The notes under the pieces were generated by a model. It worked only from the letters and a program-made list of their open reading frames with translations, had not been told where the DNA came from and made no database searches. Shown here one piece after another: positions 1-8,415 of a stretch of DNA of 64,000 bases. How positions within the stretch are numbered: position 1 is the first letter of the stretch; each line of letters opens with the position of its first letter. The DNA is from CAJFUR01 sp904420575 (lineage in GTDB: Bacteria > Actinomycetota > Coriobacteriia > Coriobacteriales > Eggerthellaceae), in assembly GCA_965119745.1 (NCBI GenBank), contig OZ221973.1, forward strand, positions 2,728,001-2,792,000. Direction: 5' to 3'. A program made the position numbers and the translations under genes.

Positions 1-327
1 GCCGCACGGGTTGGCCATGAGCGCGTCGTAGTCGAGCGGGTTCTCGCCATTTGCGTTCGAGAGCACCGAGTACACGTAGTCCAGGTCCAGATAGGAGCCC
101 TTGCGCACGAAGTTGCGCAGGCTCATGTACTCCTTGCGCGCGGCGTACTCGGTGTAGAACAGCCGGTTGCGCCCGCGCTGCCCCGCCAGAAACGCCACCG
201 CGTTGCCGCTGCCCGCCGACACGCCCAGCACGTAGTCGAACGCCACGCCCTCGTCGAGGCAGCGGTCGAACACCGCCGCCCCGAAGATGCCGCGCAAGCC
301 GCCTCCCACGTCCACGATGCCGATCAT
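1..327 (-). CDS. Patatin-like phospholipase family protein, partial (N-terminal part)
   Basis: Reading leftward from an ATG at 325-327, the frame stays open to the window edge (about 109 codons). The N-terminus has the glycine-rich oxyanion element VDVGGGLRG, and a GVSAG serine-elbow motif follows near residue 40; these two elements in this order mark the patatin lipase family. The catalytic Asp would lie outside the window. Family members are serine acyl hydrolases acting on membrane lipids. The residues after the elbow (NRLFYTEYAARKEYMS) resemble the YlbK/YjjU-type bacterial patatins. The family is well supported; substrate and full length cannot be judged. Confidence 0.8.
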   Translation of the reverse strand, partial: MIGIVDVGGGLRGIFGAAVFDRCLDEGVAFDYVLGVSAGSGNAVAFLAGQRGRNRLFYTEYAARKEYMSLRNFVRKGSYLDLDYVYSVLSNANGENPLDYDALMANPCG

Positions 328-355
328 GCCCGCCCCTTCCGCTTCTCGCTTTGGC

Positions 356-383
356 GCCGCGTCCTGCGCGCGCAGGACGCGGC
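356..383. repeat. 28-bp perfect palindrome upstream of the patatin gene
   Basis: Two 14-nt arms (GCCGCGTCCTGCGC and its exact complement) meet with no spacer about 30 bp upstream of the patatin-like start codon. No T-run follows on either strand, so it is not a canonical intrinsic terminator. It could be an operator or an RNA hairpin in the leader. The rest of 328-590 shows no gene I can support. Confidence 0.5.
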
Positions 384-590
384 TCAAGGCCCCCATGATA
401 GCGGCAGGGGATGCGCGGCCACCGACCCGCAACCGTCCCGTCACGCGTTCGTGAACCGGGGCGAGCCGAAAAGGCAGACGGCAACGCCTGCGGGCGGGGC
501 CGCCCGTGCCGGCGGAAGCGTCGGGCGGGGCGAACCTGCGAGCGAAGGCCCCTGGCGGCCGCACGCCGCCCGCGCGCAAGCGCTGCGCCC

Positions 591-2693
591 CTATTCCCTG
601 ATCATGCGGCGGGCGGCCAAGAAGGTGACCAGGAAGTACGCACCGTACACGGCCAAGAACGCCCCGGCGCATGCAAGGGCCATGGCGCCGATGTCCAAAT
701 GCCCGAACACCGCCACCACGTCGGTCACCACCACGAGCGCGCAGCACGCGTGCGCCACCGCCAGCAGAAGCGGGAACAGGAAGTAGACGAGCACCTGCGC
801 GAACAGCGCGCCGTCGATCATGGGGCGCGGCGCTCCCAGCTTGGCGACGAGCCCATAGCGGCGAGCGTTGTCGGACGCGTCGGAGAGCTGCTGGATGGCG
901 AGCAGGGCGGCGCAGGCGATGACGAGCACGAAGCCCAGGTAGATGGCCAGATACGCCACCACGGTGGACAGGCCGACGCTCTGGTCCGCCACGTCGGTGC
1001 GCGTCATGACCAGCGAAACGGGCCACGTGTCCGCGCGGTCGGTGTCAGACACCGCTTCCGCCATCTGCCCGAACGCCGCCTCGTCGGCATCGGTGGCGCA
1101 CTGCACGTCGAGAACCGACTGCAGGATGACCGCGCCCTGCGGCACCGCTGCGTCCGGCACCACGACGGTGCCGGTGTTTAGGGGAAACGGCGTGGTCCAC
1201 AGGCAGTCGCCCGAAAACGCCGCCACCCTGAGCGCCGTGCCGCCCACCGCAAGCACGGTGCCCCGCTCCACCACCTCCCGGTAGAACCCGCTCGTGATGT
1301 CGGAATCGCTCATGACGACGCACTCGTCGTCCCCCAACACGAACGGCTCCAGCCCCGCCAGCTCCCGGGCCGCGTTCACCTGGGAAAGCCGGGCCACGTA
1401 CACCGGGTACGCCCCGTACCCGCCGTTGACGGACGCGCCGGCGAAGTCTGCGAGAGACAGGCCGCTCGCCTGCTCGACGTCGTCCATGACCAGCCCGTCG
1501 GCAGGATCCACCAGCAAATCCACCTGGGCCGCGCCCGCGACCACGGCATCGAAGTCGCCCGCGCCCACGGCCTCCACGCTGTGGCGCATGCCTTCCACCA
1601 TGTCGAAGCCCACGCCCTGCGCATACTCCCCGAACGGCCCCAAGGCCGCAGGCTCGTAGCCGCTCCCGCTCGTGTAAGTGCCGAAATTCGTGGTGACGCT
1701 CGCGCTGTAGGGCGTGCTCTTCTCGAGCGACCCTTCCAGGGTGTTGCGGATGCCGATGCCGCCGCACACGCTGGTGATGGCCAAGAACAGCACGAGGCAC
1801 ACCACGGACAGAGACGCGAAGGTGGTGTTCACCCGCGCGGACAGCTGCCGCAGCGTGAACATGTTCAGGCCTCGCAGGTACAGCGGGCGCACCGTCTGCG
1901 CGAGCCTGAGCAGAAAGCCGGACAGCGCGTAGAAGAACAGCACCGTGCCCACGCACACGAGCGCGGTGGCGGCGGCGAACTCGGGCGAGGGCTCCAGAAG
2001 CCCGTTTTCCAAAAGCAGCCGGTACGCCGTGCCGATAAGCGCCAAAGACGCCAGGAACAGCACGAACGACAGCGGCAGGTTGCGCAGGCGCAGCTCCTCG
2101 TGCCTGCTTTCGGCGTGCAGCAGGTCCACGAGGCGCGCCCGGGACACCGTGCGCGCGTTCACCACCGCGGCCAGCACGAAGATGGCGGCGAACACCGCCA
2201 CGGTCTGCCCGAGCGCGCCGGGCGAGAACACGAAGGCGAACCCGGCCGCCTGCGCCACGTCGGCCTCGAACAGCGCTGACGTGACCCACAGCAGCAGCTG
2301 GGACAAGCCCAGCCCCACGACGAGGCCCACCGCTAGCGAGGCCGCGCCCACGACCAGCGACTCCCATGCCACGATGCGCACCACGTCGGAGGTGCGCATG
2401 CCCAGCACGAGGTAGAGGCCGAACTCCTTCTTGCGGCGGCGCACGAGGAAGCGGTTCGCGTACACCACCAGGAACACCAGCACGAACGCGATGAAGACGG
2501 ACACGCCGCCGACGACCATGCCCAGAAGGTCGAACATGCGGTCCTGCGTCTCGGAAAGGGCCAGCACGCCCTGCTGGGCGGTCATGGAATTGAACGCGTA
2601 GAACACCGCCACGCCCAGCACGACGGTGAGGAAGTACACCCCGAAGTCCCGCAGGGACTTGCGCACGTTGCCGAGCGCCAGCCTAGCAAGCAT
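591..2693 (-). CDS. FtsX-like ABC transporter permease (BceB type)
   Basis: This 700-residue membrane protein has the layout of BceB-family permeases. Seven hydrophobic segments lie in about the first 320 residues, then comes an extracellular domain of roughly 240 residues, then three C-terminal membrane segments. The N-terminus (LARLALGNVRKSLRDFGVYF) is typical of the family. BceAB transporters pump or shield against peptide antibiotics and also act as the sensor for their two-component system. The start overlaps the end of the ATPase gene by 11 bp, so the two are translationally coupled. The divergent regulator and kinase genes complete a BceRSAB-like resistance module. The actual ligand cannot be read from sequence. 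Confidence 0.88.
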   Translation of the reverse strand: MLARLALGNVRKSLRDFGVYFLTVVLGVAVFYAFNSMTAQQGVLALSETQDRMFDLLGMVVGGVSVFIAFVLVFLVVYANRFLVRRRKKEFGLYLVLGMRTSDVVRIVAWESLVVGAASLAVGLVVGLGLSQLLLWVTSALFEADVAQAAGFAFVFSPGALGQTVAVFAAIFVLAAVVNARTVSRARLVDLLHAESRHEELRLRNLPLSFVLFLASLALIGTAYRLLLENGLLEPSPEFAAATALVCVGTVLFFYALSGFLLRLAQTVRPLYLRGLNMFTLRQLSARVNTTFASLSVVCLVLFLAITSVCGGIGIRNTLEGSLEKSTPYSASVTTNFGTYTSGSGYEPAALGPFGEYAQGVGFDMVEGMRHSVEAVGAGDFDAVVAGAAQVDLLVDPADGLVMDDVEQASGLSLADFAGASVNGGYGAYPVYVARLSQVNAARELAGLEPFVLGDDECVVMSDSDITSGFYREVVERGTVLAVGGTALRVAAFSGDCLWTTPFPLNTGTVVVPDAAVPQGAVILQSVLDVQCATDADEAAFGQMAEAVSDTDRADTWPVSLVMTRTDVADQSVGLSTVVAYLAIYLGFVLVIACAALLAIQQLSDASDNARRYGLVAKLGAPRPMIDGALFAQVLVYFLFPLLLAVAHACCALVVVTDVVAVFGHLDIGAMALACAGAFLAVYGAYFLVTFLAARRMIRE

Positions 2694-3486
2694 CGGACAT
2701 CCCCTCCCCCATCCCCGTCGCCACGTCGACGATCCTGCGATAGAAGGCCGCCCGGTCGGCGGCGCCGCGCCGCAGCTCGCCGGACAGGCGGCCGTCGCGC
2801 AGGAAGAGGATGCGGCTGCAATAGCTGGCCGACGTGGAGTCGTGCGTGACCATGAGGATGGTGGCGCCCATACGGTTGAGGCAGGACAGGGATTCCAGCA
2901 GCTGGCGGGCCGATGCGGAGTCGAGCGCGCCGGTCGGCTCGTCGGCCAGCACGAGCGAGGGGCGTCCCACCGTGGCCCGCGCCGCCGCGACGCGCTGCCT
3001 CTGGCCGCCGGAGAGCTGGTAGGGGTACTTGGGCAACACCTCTTCTATGCCGAGCGTGCGGGCAGCCTCGCGCACGCGCTGCTCTATCTGGCGCGACGGC
3101 ACCTTCTGGATGGTCAGCGCCAGGGCTATGTTCTCGAACGCCGTGAGCGTGTCCAGCAGGTTCGCGTCCTGGAACACGAAGCCCAGCTCGTCGCGCCGGA
3201 ACTTCGCCAGGGCGCCGCCGGAAAGGCCGGTCACCTCCCGGCCGCCCACCACGATCTGTCCCGCCGTGGGCGCATCGATGGTGGCAAGGCAGTTGAGCAG
3301 CGTGGACTTTCCCGACCCGCTCGGCCCCATGAGTCCCAGGAACTCTCCCGCGCCCACGGAAAAGCCCACATGGTCGAGCGCCAGCGTCACGTTGCCTTCG
3401 GCACGCCTCCTCCCCTCGTCGCCATAGCGCTTGACCAGCCCGCGCACCTCCACGACCGCAGCGTGCGCCTCCGTCGTCTCCGTCAT
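2683..3486 (-). CDS. ABC transporter ATP-binding protein (BceA type)
   Basis: A 267-residue ABC ATPase with a complete motif set: Walker A GPSGSGKST, signature LSGGQRQRVAAAR, and Walker B LVLADEPTG followed by the switch-histidine region MVTHD. It belongs to the MacB/LolD/BceA group, which pairs with FtsX-like permeases. The downstream permease overlaps it by 11 bp, so the two form one operon and one complex at the inner face of the membrane. The 240-bp gap to the divergent response regulator must hold the promoters for both directions. TACACT on the minus strand near 3525-3530 is a weak -10 candidate. Confidence 0.92.
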   Translation of the reverse strand: MTETTEAHAAVVEVRGLVKRYGDEGRRRAEGNVTLALDHVGFSVGAGEFLGLMGPSGSGKSTLLNCLATIDAPTAGQIVVGGREVTGLSGGALAKFRRDELGFVFQDANLLDTLTAFENIALALTIQKVPSRQIEQRVREAARTLGIEEVLPKYPYQLSGGQRQRVAAARATVGRPSLVLADEPTGALDSASARQLLESLSCLNRMGATILMVTHDSTSASYCSRILFLRDGRLSGELRRGAADRAAFYRRIVDVATGMGEGMSDAC

Positions 3487-3726
3487 GTCCCTGCTCCTTT
3501 CGCACCTTCCTTTTCGTGACGTTCCCAGTGTAGGGTCGGGACCTGACGCGCTCCTGCAGGCAACCTTGCAGCCAGCTTGTCCGTCCTTGCGTTTGCCTTA
3601 CGAAGGCCGTCCCGCGCGCACGCGGCGGGCGCGGTTGTGCTTTAATGAAGCCTGGCGATCCGACGCCACCGGCGCCTGCAGCCGACGGCAGGCGGGGTTC
3701 GCGGAAGGGAGAGAGGAGACGGGGAC

Positions 3727-4470
3727 ATGGCAGGCGGTTTCGGCATGATCGAGGCGCATCTGCGCGACAAGCGCATCCTGCTCGTGGACGACGAGCAGGA
3801 CCTGGCGCGCATGGTCGGGACCATCCTCAGGGGATCGGGCTTCGCGCAGCCGACGCTCGCCCACGCGGGAAGCGAGGCGCTTGCGCTGGTAGACGAAGCG
3901 CGACGAGTCAAAGAGCCGTTCCACCTGTTCGTCCTCGACGTCATGATGCCGGGCATGGACGGGTTCGAGCTTCTCTCCCGTATCCGCGAGAGGCCGGAGC
4001 ACGCCTCCACGCCCGCGCTTTTCCTGACGGCGAAGGACGGCCCCACCGACCGCGTGTCGGGCCTGGCCCTGGGGGCCGACGACTACGTGGCGAAACCGTT
4101 TCTGCCCCAGGAGCTGGTGCTGCGCATCGCCGCCGTGCTCAGGCGCTGCTATGCGCAGGAAAGCCCGCTTCTGGAGCTGGACGCTTCCGTGGTGGACTTC
4201 GACACCGCCGAGGTGCGCCGCGCGGACGGGCAGACCGCGGTCCTCACGGCCAAGGAGCACGAGATACTGAGCGTGCTCGCCCGCAACCTCGGGCGCATCG
4301 TGACCATCGACTCCTTGTGCGAGGCGTGCTGGGGCACGTCGTTCGGCTACGAGAACTCGCTCATGGCGCATATCCGGCGCCTGCGCGAGAAGATCGAGGC
4401 GAACCCGTCCGCACCCGTCGCGCTCGTCACGGTCAAGGGCCTCGGCTACAAGCTGAACGCGAGACGGTAG
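3727..4470 (+). CDS. Response regulator, OmpR/PhoB family (BceR-like)
   Basis: A 247-residue regulator with an N-terminal receiver domain (acidic pair D21-D22, phospho-acceptor D71 in VLDVMMPGMDG, then the conserved LTAKD and KPF elements). A C-terminal winged helix ends in the characteristic GLGYKLNARR. The start at 3727 is chosen because AGAGGAG lies 7-13 bp upstream; an in-frame ATG at 3745 is the alternative. It sits 9 bp before the kinase gene and divergent from the ABC genes, its likely targets. By analogy with BceRS it would activate transporter expression on antibiotic stress. Confidence 0.93.
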   Translation: MAGGFGMIEAHLRDKRILLVDDEQDLARMVGTILRGSGFAQPTLAHAGSEALALVDEARRVKEPFHLFVLDVMMPGMDGFELLSRIRERPEHASTPALFLTAKDGPTDRVSGLALGADDYVAKPFLPQELVLRIAAVLRRCYAQESPLLELDASVVDFDTAEVRRADGQTAVLTAKEHEILSVLARNLGRIVTIDSLCEACWGTSFGYENSLMAHIRRLREKIEANPSAPVALVTVKGLGYKLNARR

Positions 4471-4479
4471 GGAGGGCGC

Positions 4480-6025
4480 ATGGGCACGCGCAGGCGCCGC
4501 CGCGGCGGCTTTGCCTGGTTCTTCAGCAAGCAGCTGCTGGCATTCCTCGCCCTGGCGTTCCTGGTGATCGTCGTCGACTTCTTCCTGTACGCGTTCATAG
4601 CCGTGTGGGAATCGGACCAGCACTTCGACCAAGGGTCCCCCGCCACCCTCACGCGCAGGGTCGATGCAGGCCTGGTGCAGGAGGCGGGCACGTGGACGCT
4701 CGACGGCGAGGCGGCCGATGCCCTGGACGCCCAGGAAGCCTGGGCCCTGCTCGTGGACGCGCACGGCACGGTGGCGTGGGAGCGCGGCGTGCCAGCCGAC
4801 GTGCCGCGCACCTTTTCGATCAACGACGTGGCCGTGGCGGCGCGCTACGGCTCCATCGAAGACCATCCTTCGTTTTTCTGGGACCGCGCGGACGGCCTTC
4901 TGGTAGTGGGCTTCCCGCAGGGGTCGTACTGGAGCATGTCGTTCACGTACCCCGAGTCCACCATGCGCAACCTGCCGCTGTACGTGCTGCTGCTCTTCGG
5001 CGTGGACTTCCTCATCCTGTTCGTGTACGTCCTGCGCTCCCGGCGCAGGACGCTGCGCACGGTGACGCCCGTGACCTCGGCGCTGGAGGACCTTTCCGAA
5101 GGCCGCCCCGTGGAGCTTTCCCTCAAGGGCGACCTGCGCGATCTGGGCGAGCAGATCACCGAGACCTCGGCCATCATCCAGCGCAAGGACCGCGCGCGAG
5201 CAGTGGATCCGCGGGGTGTCGCACGACATCCGCACGCCGCTCACCATGATCCTAGGATACGCCGACGGCATGGACAACGATCCCGCCAACCCCGCCGACG
5301 TGCGCGCCCAGGCCGCCCACGTGCGCGTCCAGGCGCTGAGGATCAAGGACCTGGTGCTGGACCTGAACAGCGCCTCGCAGCTGTCGAGCGACCTGCAGCC
5401 GCTGCAGGTCGAGACCGTCTCTCTGCCGCGGCTTCTGCGCGCAGTGGTGGCCTCCCACGTGAACGAGGGCCACGACGAGAGCCATCGGCTGGAGCTGGTG
5501 GTGGAAGAGGACGCGGCCGACGCCTGCGTGCAGGCCGACGAACGCCTTATCGTGCGCGCGGTGGAGAACGCGCTCGCCAACGCGCGCCTGCACAACGGGC
5601 AGGGCTGCTCCATCGAGGTGCGCCTGTCCGTGGTGGCGGCCGGCGTGCCCGAGCCGCCGAGGAAGGGGCGCTTCGCCTTCTTCCGCTCCCGGCACGGCGA
5701 CGCCGACACGGGAGGCGGGACGCAGGCCGATGCGGCGCAGGGCGCAGGCAGCCTGACGCGGAAGGCGCAGGAAGGCGCACCGAACGCCTGGGCCGTCGTC
5801 TCCGTGTCCGACGATGGCGTGGGCGCCACCCCCGAAGAGCTGGCGGCGCTCGAGGCGCGCCTGGCGCGCGCCCGCATGGACGGCGAGGCGGAAGAGGATG
5901 CGGGAGGCCACGGCCTGGGGCTCGTGCTGGTGGACCGCATCGCGCGTGCGCATGGGGGCGCGCTGTCCCTCGCCTCGGGCCCCGCAGGGGGCTTTACGGT
6001 GCGTCTGGAGCTGCCGCTCTACTGA
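4480..6025 (+). pseudogene. Sensor histidine kinase, disrupted by a frameshift near 5191-5198
   Basis: The first frame starts at ATG 4480 after a strong GGGAGGG. It encodes a basic N-terminus, a membrane helix (about residues 13-40), an extracellular stretch, a second helix (about 165-185) and a HAMP-like linker, then loses sense after IIQRKDRAR. The sequence resumes in another frame with EQWIRGVSHDIRTPL, which contains the phospho-acceptor His, and runs through N-box and G-box elements (NALANARLHN, DDGVGA, GGHGLGLVL) to 6025. The joint lies in a CG dinucleotide run; adding one CG unit restores a 515-residue kinase. This may be a real mutation, phase variation or an assembly error. As written, the first frame runs on out of register to 6216. 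Confidence 0.85.
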
Positions 6026-6156
6026 GGCCGTCCCAAGGTCGCGCACGGCGGCTCCGGCCGCCGTGCGCGAACCGCCCCCCCCCGAAGCGGGCCTGCAAAG
6101 CGGCAGAGTTGTCCCGATTCCATGCCACTTTGGACGGATCCGGTTCGAAAAAAGGT

Positions 6157-6172
6157 ACAATGCAGACATTGT
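6157..6172. promoter_or_regulatory. Dyad operator candidate with promoter-like hexamers, upstream of the antiporter
   Basis: ACAATG and its exact complement CATTGT are separated by 4 bp. Overlapping or adjacent are two TACAAT -10-like hexamers (6156-6161 and 6174-6179), and TTGGAC lies at 6130-6135, 20 bp before the first. The position, about 100 bp before the antiporter ATG, would suit an operator. Which hexamer is used, if any, is not decided. Confidence 0.35.
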
Positions 6173-6269
6173 CTACAATCGCTCGCGACGCAGGCCGCCA
6201 CGGCGTCGAACCTTGAAGGGCCGCGAGGCGTCCGAGCGTGCCCGACCCGCCCCGTCAAGGAGGACGCCC

Positions 6270-8300
6270 ATGGCAATGCTCGTGCTCGCCTTGCTTTTGC
6301 TGGCCGCCGTCCTGGTGTCCTCGGTCATCGACCAGCTGGTTCCCAAGGTGTCCTCGCCGCTCATCCAGATCGGCCTGGGGCTCGTCATTGCCTTGTTCGC
6401 CCCGTCGCAGATCCGCATCGGCCTGGATCCCGACCTGTTCCTGGTGCTGTTCATCGCGCCCCTTCTGTACGACGAGGCGAAAAGCGTGGACAAGGCGGCC
6501 TTGTGGCGCAACCGCAGGCCCGTGCTCTCGCTCGCCATCGGGCTGGTGGTGGTGACGGCGCTCGTGCTGGGATTCGCCGTGCACGCGGTGATCCCGTCCA
6601 TCACGTTGGCGTCGGCATTCGCGCTCGGCGCCGCACTCGGTCCCACCGACGCCGTGGCCGTGGCCTCGCTCTCCAAGGAAACCAACATTCCCGAGCGCCA
6701 GAAGAGCATCCTGGAAGGCGAGTCGCTCATCAACGACGCCTCCGGCATCGTGTCGTTCCAGTTCGCGCTCGCGGCGGCCGTCACCGGGTCCTTTTCCCTC
6801 CTGGACGCCTCCGTCGACTTCGTCGTGAGCTTCTTCGGCGGCATCCTGTTGGGCGTCGTTTTGGGCTACGTGGGCAACTTCCTCGTGCGCCGCGTGCGCT
6901 CCATCGGGTTGGAGAACACGACGTTCCACGTGCTCTTCGAGGTGTTCACGCCCTTCATCATCTACCTGGTGGCCAACGCCTTCGGCGCGAGCGGCATCAT
7001 CGCCGTGGTGGCGGCAGGCCTGGTGAACGTCATCTCGCCGCGTGCCATCGGGCCGTCCATCTCGCGCATGAACATCGTCTCGTCCAGCGTCTGGCGCGTG
7101 CTTTCCTTCGCCCTCAACGGCGTCGTGTTCGTGCTGTTGGGCACGCAGCTGCCCAACGCCATGCGCCGCACCTGGGACGACCAGACCATCGACAACTTCG
7201 TGCTCGTGGGTTACATCCTGGCGCTCACGTTCCTGCTGCTTCTCATCCGCTTCCTGTGGGTGCTCGCCATGGAGCGCGTGCGCAACCGCATGGGCGACGA
7301 CCCGCATCGGCTGAGCAAGGCCGACCTGAAGTCGGCCCTCGTCATGGCGCTGGCCGGGCCGAAAGGCACCATCACGCTGGCCGTGCTGTTCACCATACCC
7401 GTGCTGGTGGACACCAGCCCGGCCACCTACTTTCCCCAGCGCGACCTCATCATCTTCCTGGCATGCGGCGTCATCGTGGTCACCTTGCTGATCGCCACGT
7501 TCGTGGTACCGCTCCTGGTGCCCAAGCGCGAGCGAGAGAAGGACGAGGTCCAGCAGGACGAGACGACGTGCAACATCGAGATCCTGCGCAACGTCGTGGA
7601 GGAGCTGACCGCCCGCCAGACGCCCGAAACGCGGCGCGCCACGCGCACGGTCGTCCATTCCTACAACGAGCGCATCGCGCGCATCAAGGAGACCCACGGC
7701 CTGGAGGACGAGCCGAACGTGGCCCTGCGCCTGCAGGCCCTGCGGTGGGAGCGCGACTACGTGGGAGAGCTCATCGAGCGGGAAGAGGTCTACCCCATCG
7801 TGGGCTATCAGTACCAAAGCCGGCTCTCCCACATCGAGAAGCTGCTCAAGCACAACGCGGGCCGCTGGACGGCCCAGAACGCCTACCTGCGGCTGCGCGC
7901 GCTTTTGCGCTCGCTGTTCCATGGCATCGTGCGCGGGCTGCCGGGCGTGTCCATGCCCGAACGCTCCGAGGCCATGCGCGACGTGCAGGTGAAGGCCGCC
8001 GAGCACGTGATGGGCAAGCTGCAGCAGGCCATCGCCGATTCCGACGTGCCCACCGAAGACGCGAGCGCCCTGCTTCTGGAATACCAGCGCACCTGCATGG
8101 CGCTGCGCAACGCGAATCCTTCCATCACGGCCATCGCCCGCGCGAACGACAAGGTGGAGGACGTGCGCCGCCTGGGGCTGCGGCTGGAGCTGGAGCAGAT
8201 CCAGACCATGTACGAGGAAGAGCGCCTCTGCCGCGACACGGCGAAGCGCCTGCGCGAGAACGTCTACCTCATGCAGGTGGATCTGGAAGACAACGTGTAG
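6270..8300 (+). CDS. Na+/H+ antiporter, CPA1 family (NhaP-like)
   Basis: A 676-residue protein. The first 420 residues or so are a run of membrane helices with the CPA1 hallmarks GPTDAVAVASL and EGESLINDASGIV; in this family the Asp of the ND pair is the ion-binding site. The remaining 250 residues are a charged, helical cytoplasmic tail, likely regulatory. It exchanges protons for sodium (or potassium) to keep cytoplasmic pH and salt in balance. The start is fixed by AAGGAGG 6 bp before ATG 6270; the frame is open upstream but without a better start. It appears monocistronic and ends at a bidirectional terminator shared with argS. Ion preference is not evident from sequence. Confidence 0.92.
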   Translation: MAMLVLALLLLAAVLVSSVIDQLVPKVSSPLIQIGLGLVIALFAPSQIRIGLDPDLFLVLFIAPLLYDEAKSVDKAALWRNRRPVLSLAIGLVVVTALVLGFAVHAVIPSITLASAFALGAALGPTDAVAVASLSKETNIPERQKSILEGESLINDASGIVSFQFALAAAVTGSFSLLDASVDFVVSFFGGILLGVVLGYVGNFLVRRVRSIGLENTTFHVLFEVFTPFIIYLVANAFGASGIIAVVAAGLVNVISPRAIGPSISRMNIVSSSVWRVLSFALNGVVFVLLGTQLPNAMRRTWDDQTIDNFVLVGYILALTFLLLLIRFLWVLAMERVRNRMGDDPHRLSKADLKSALVMALAGPKGTITLAVLFTIPVLVDTSPATYFPQRDLIIFLACGVIVVTLLIATFVVPLLVPKREREKDEVQQDETTCNIEILRNVVEELTARQTPETRRATRTVVHSYNERIARIKETHGLEDEPNVALRLQALRWERDYVGELIEREEVYPIVGYQYQSRLSHIEKLLKHNAGRWTAQNAYLRLRALLRSLFHGIVRGLPGVSMPERSEAMRDVQVKAAEHVMGKLQQAIADSDVPTEDASALLLEYQRTCMALRNANPSITAIARANDKVEDVRRLGLRLELEQIQTMYEEERLCRDTAKRLRENVYLMQVDLEDNV

Positions 8301-8380
8301 GAAGGCGTGCGGGAGGACGGCACGCCGGGGCGGGCTCCGCCCTCCCGCACGCCCGACCCTAGAAGGTGGGAGCGAAGTGC

Positions 8381-8414
8381 AAGAAGGGCCGAGGCGTTCG
8401 CCTCGGCCCTTCTT
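8381..8414. terminator. Bidirectional terminator between the antiporter and argS
   Basis: A perfect 14-bp stem (AAGAAGGGCCGAGG with its complement) closes a CGTTCG loop. The flanks are pyrimidine-rich (TTCTT) on both strands. It lies between two convergent genes, 1 bp beyond the argS stop codon. Confidence 0.8.
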
Positions 8415-8415
8415 C

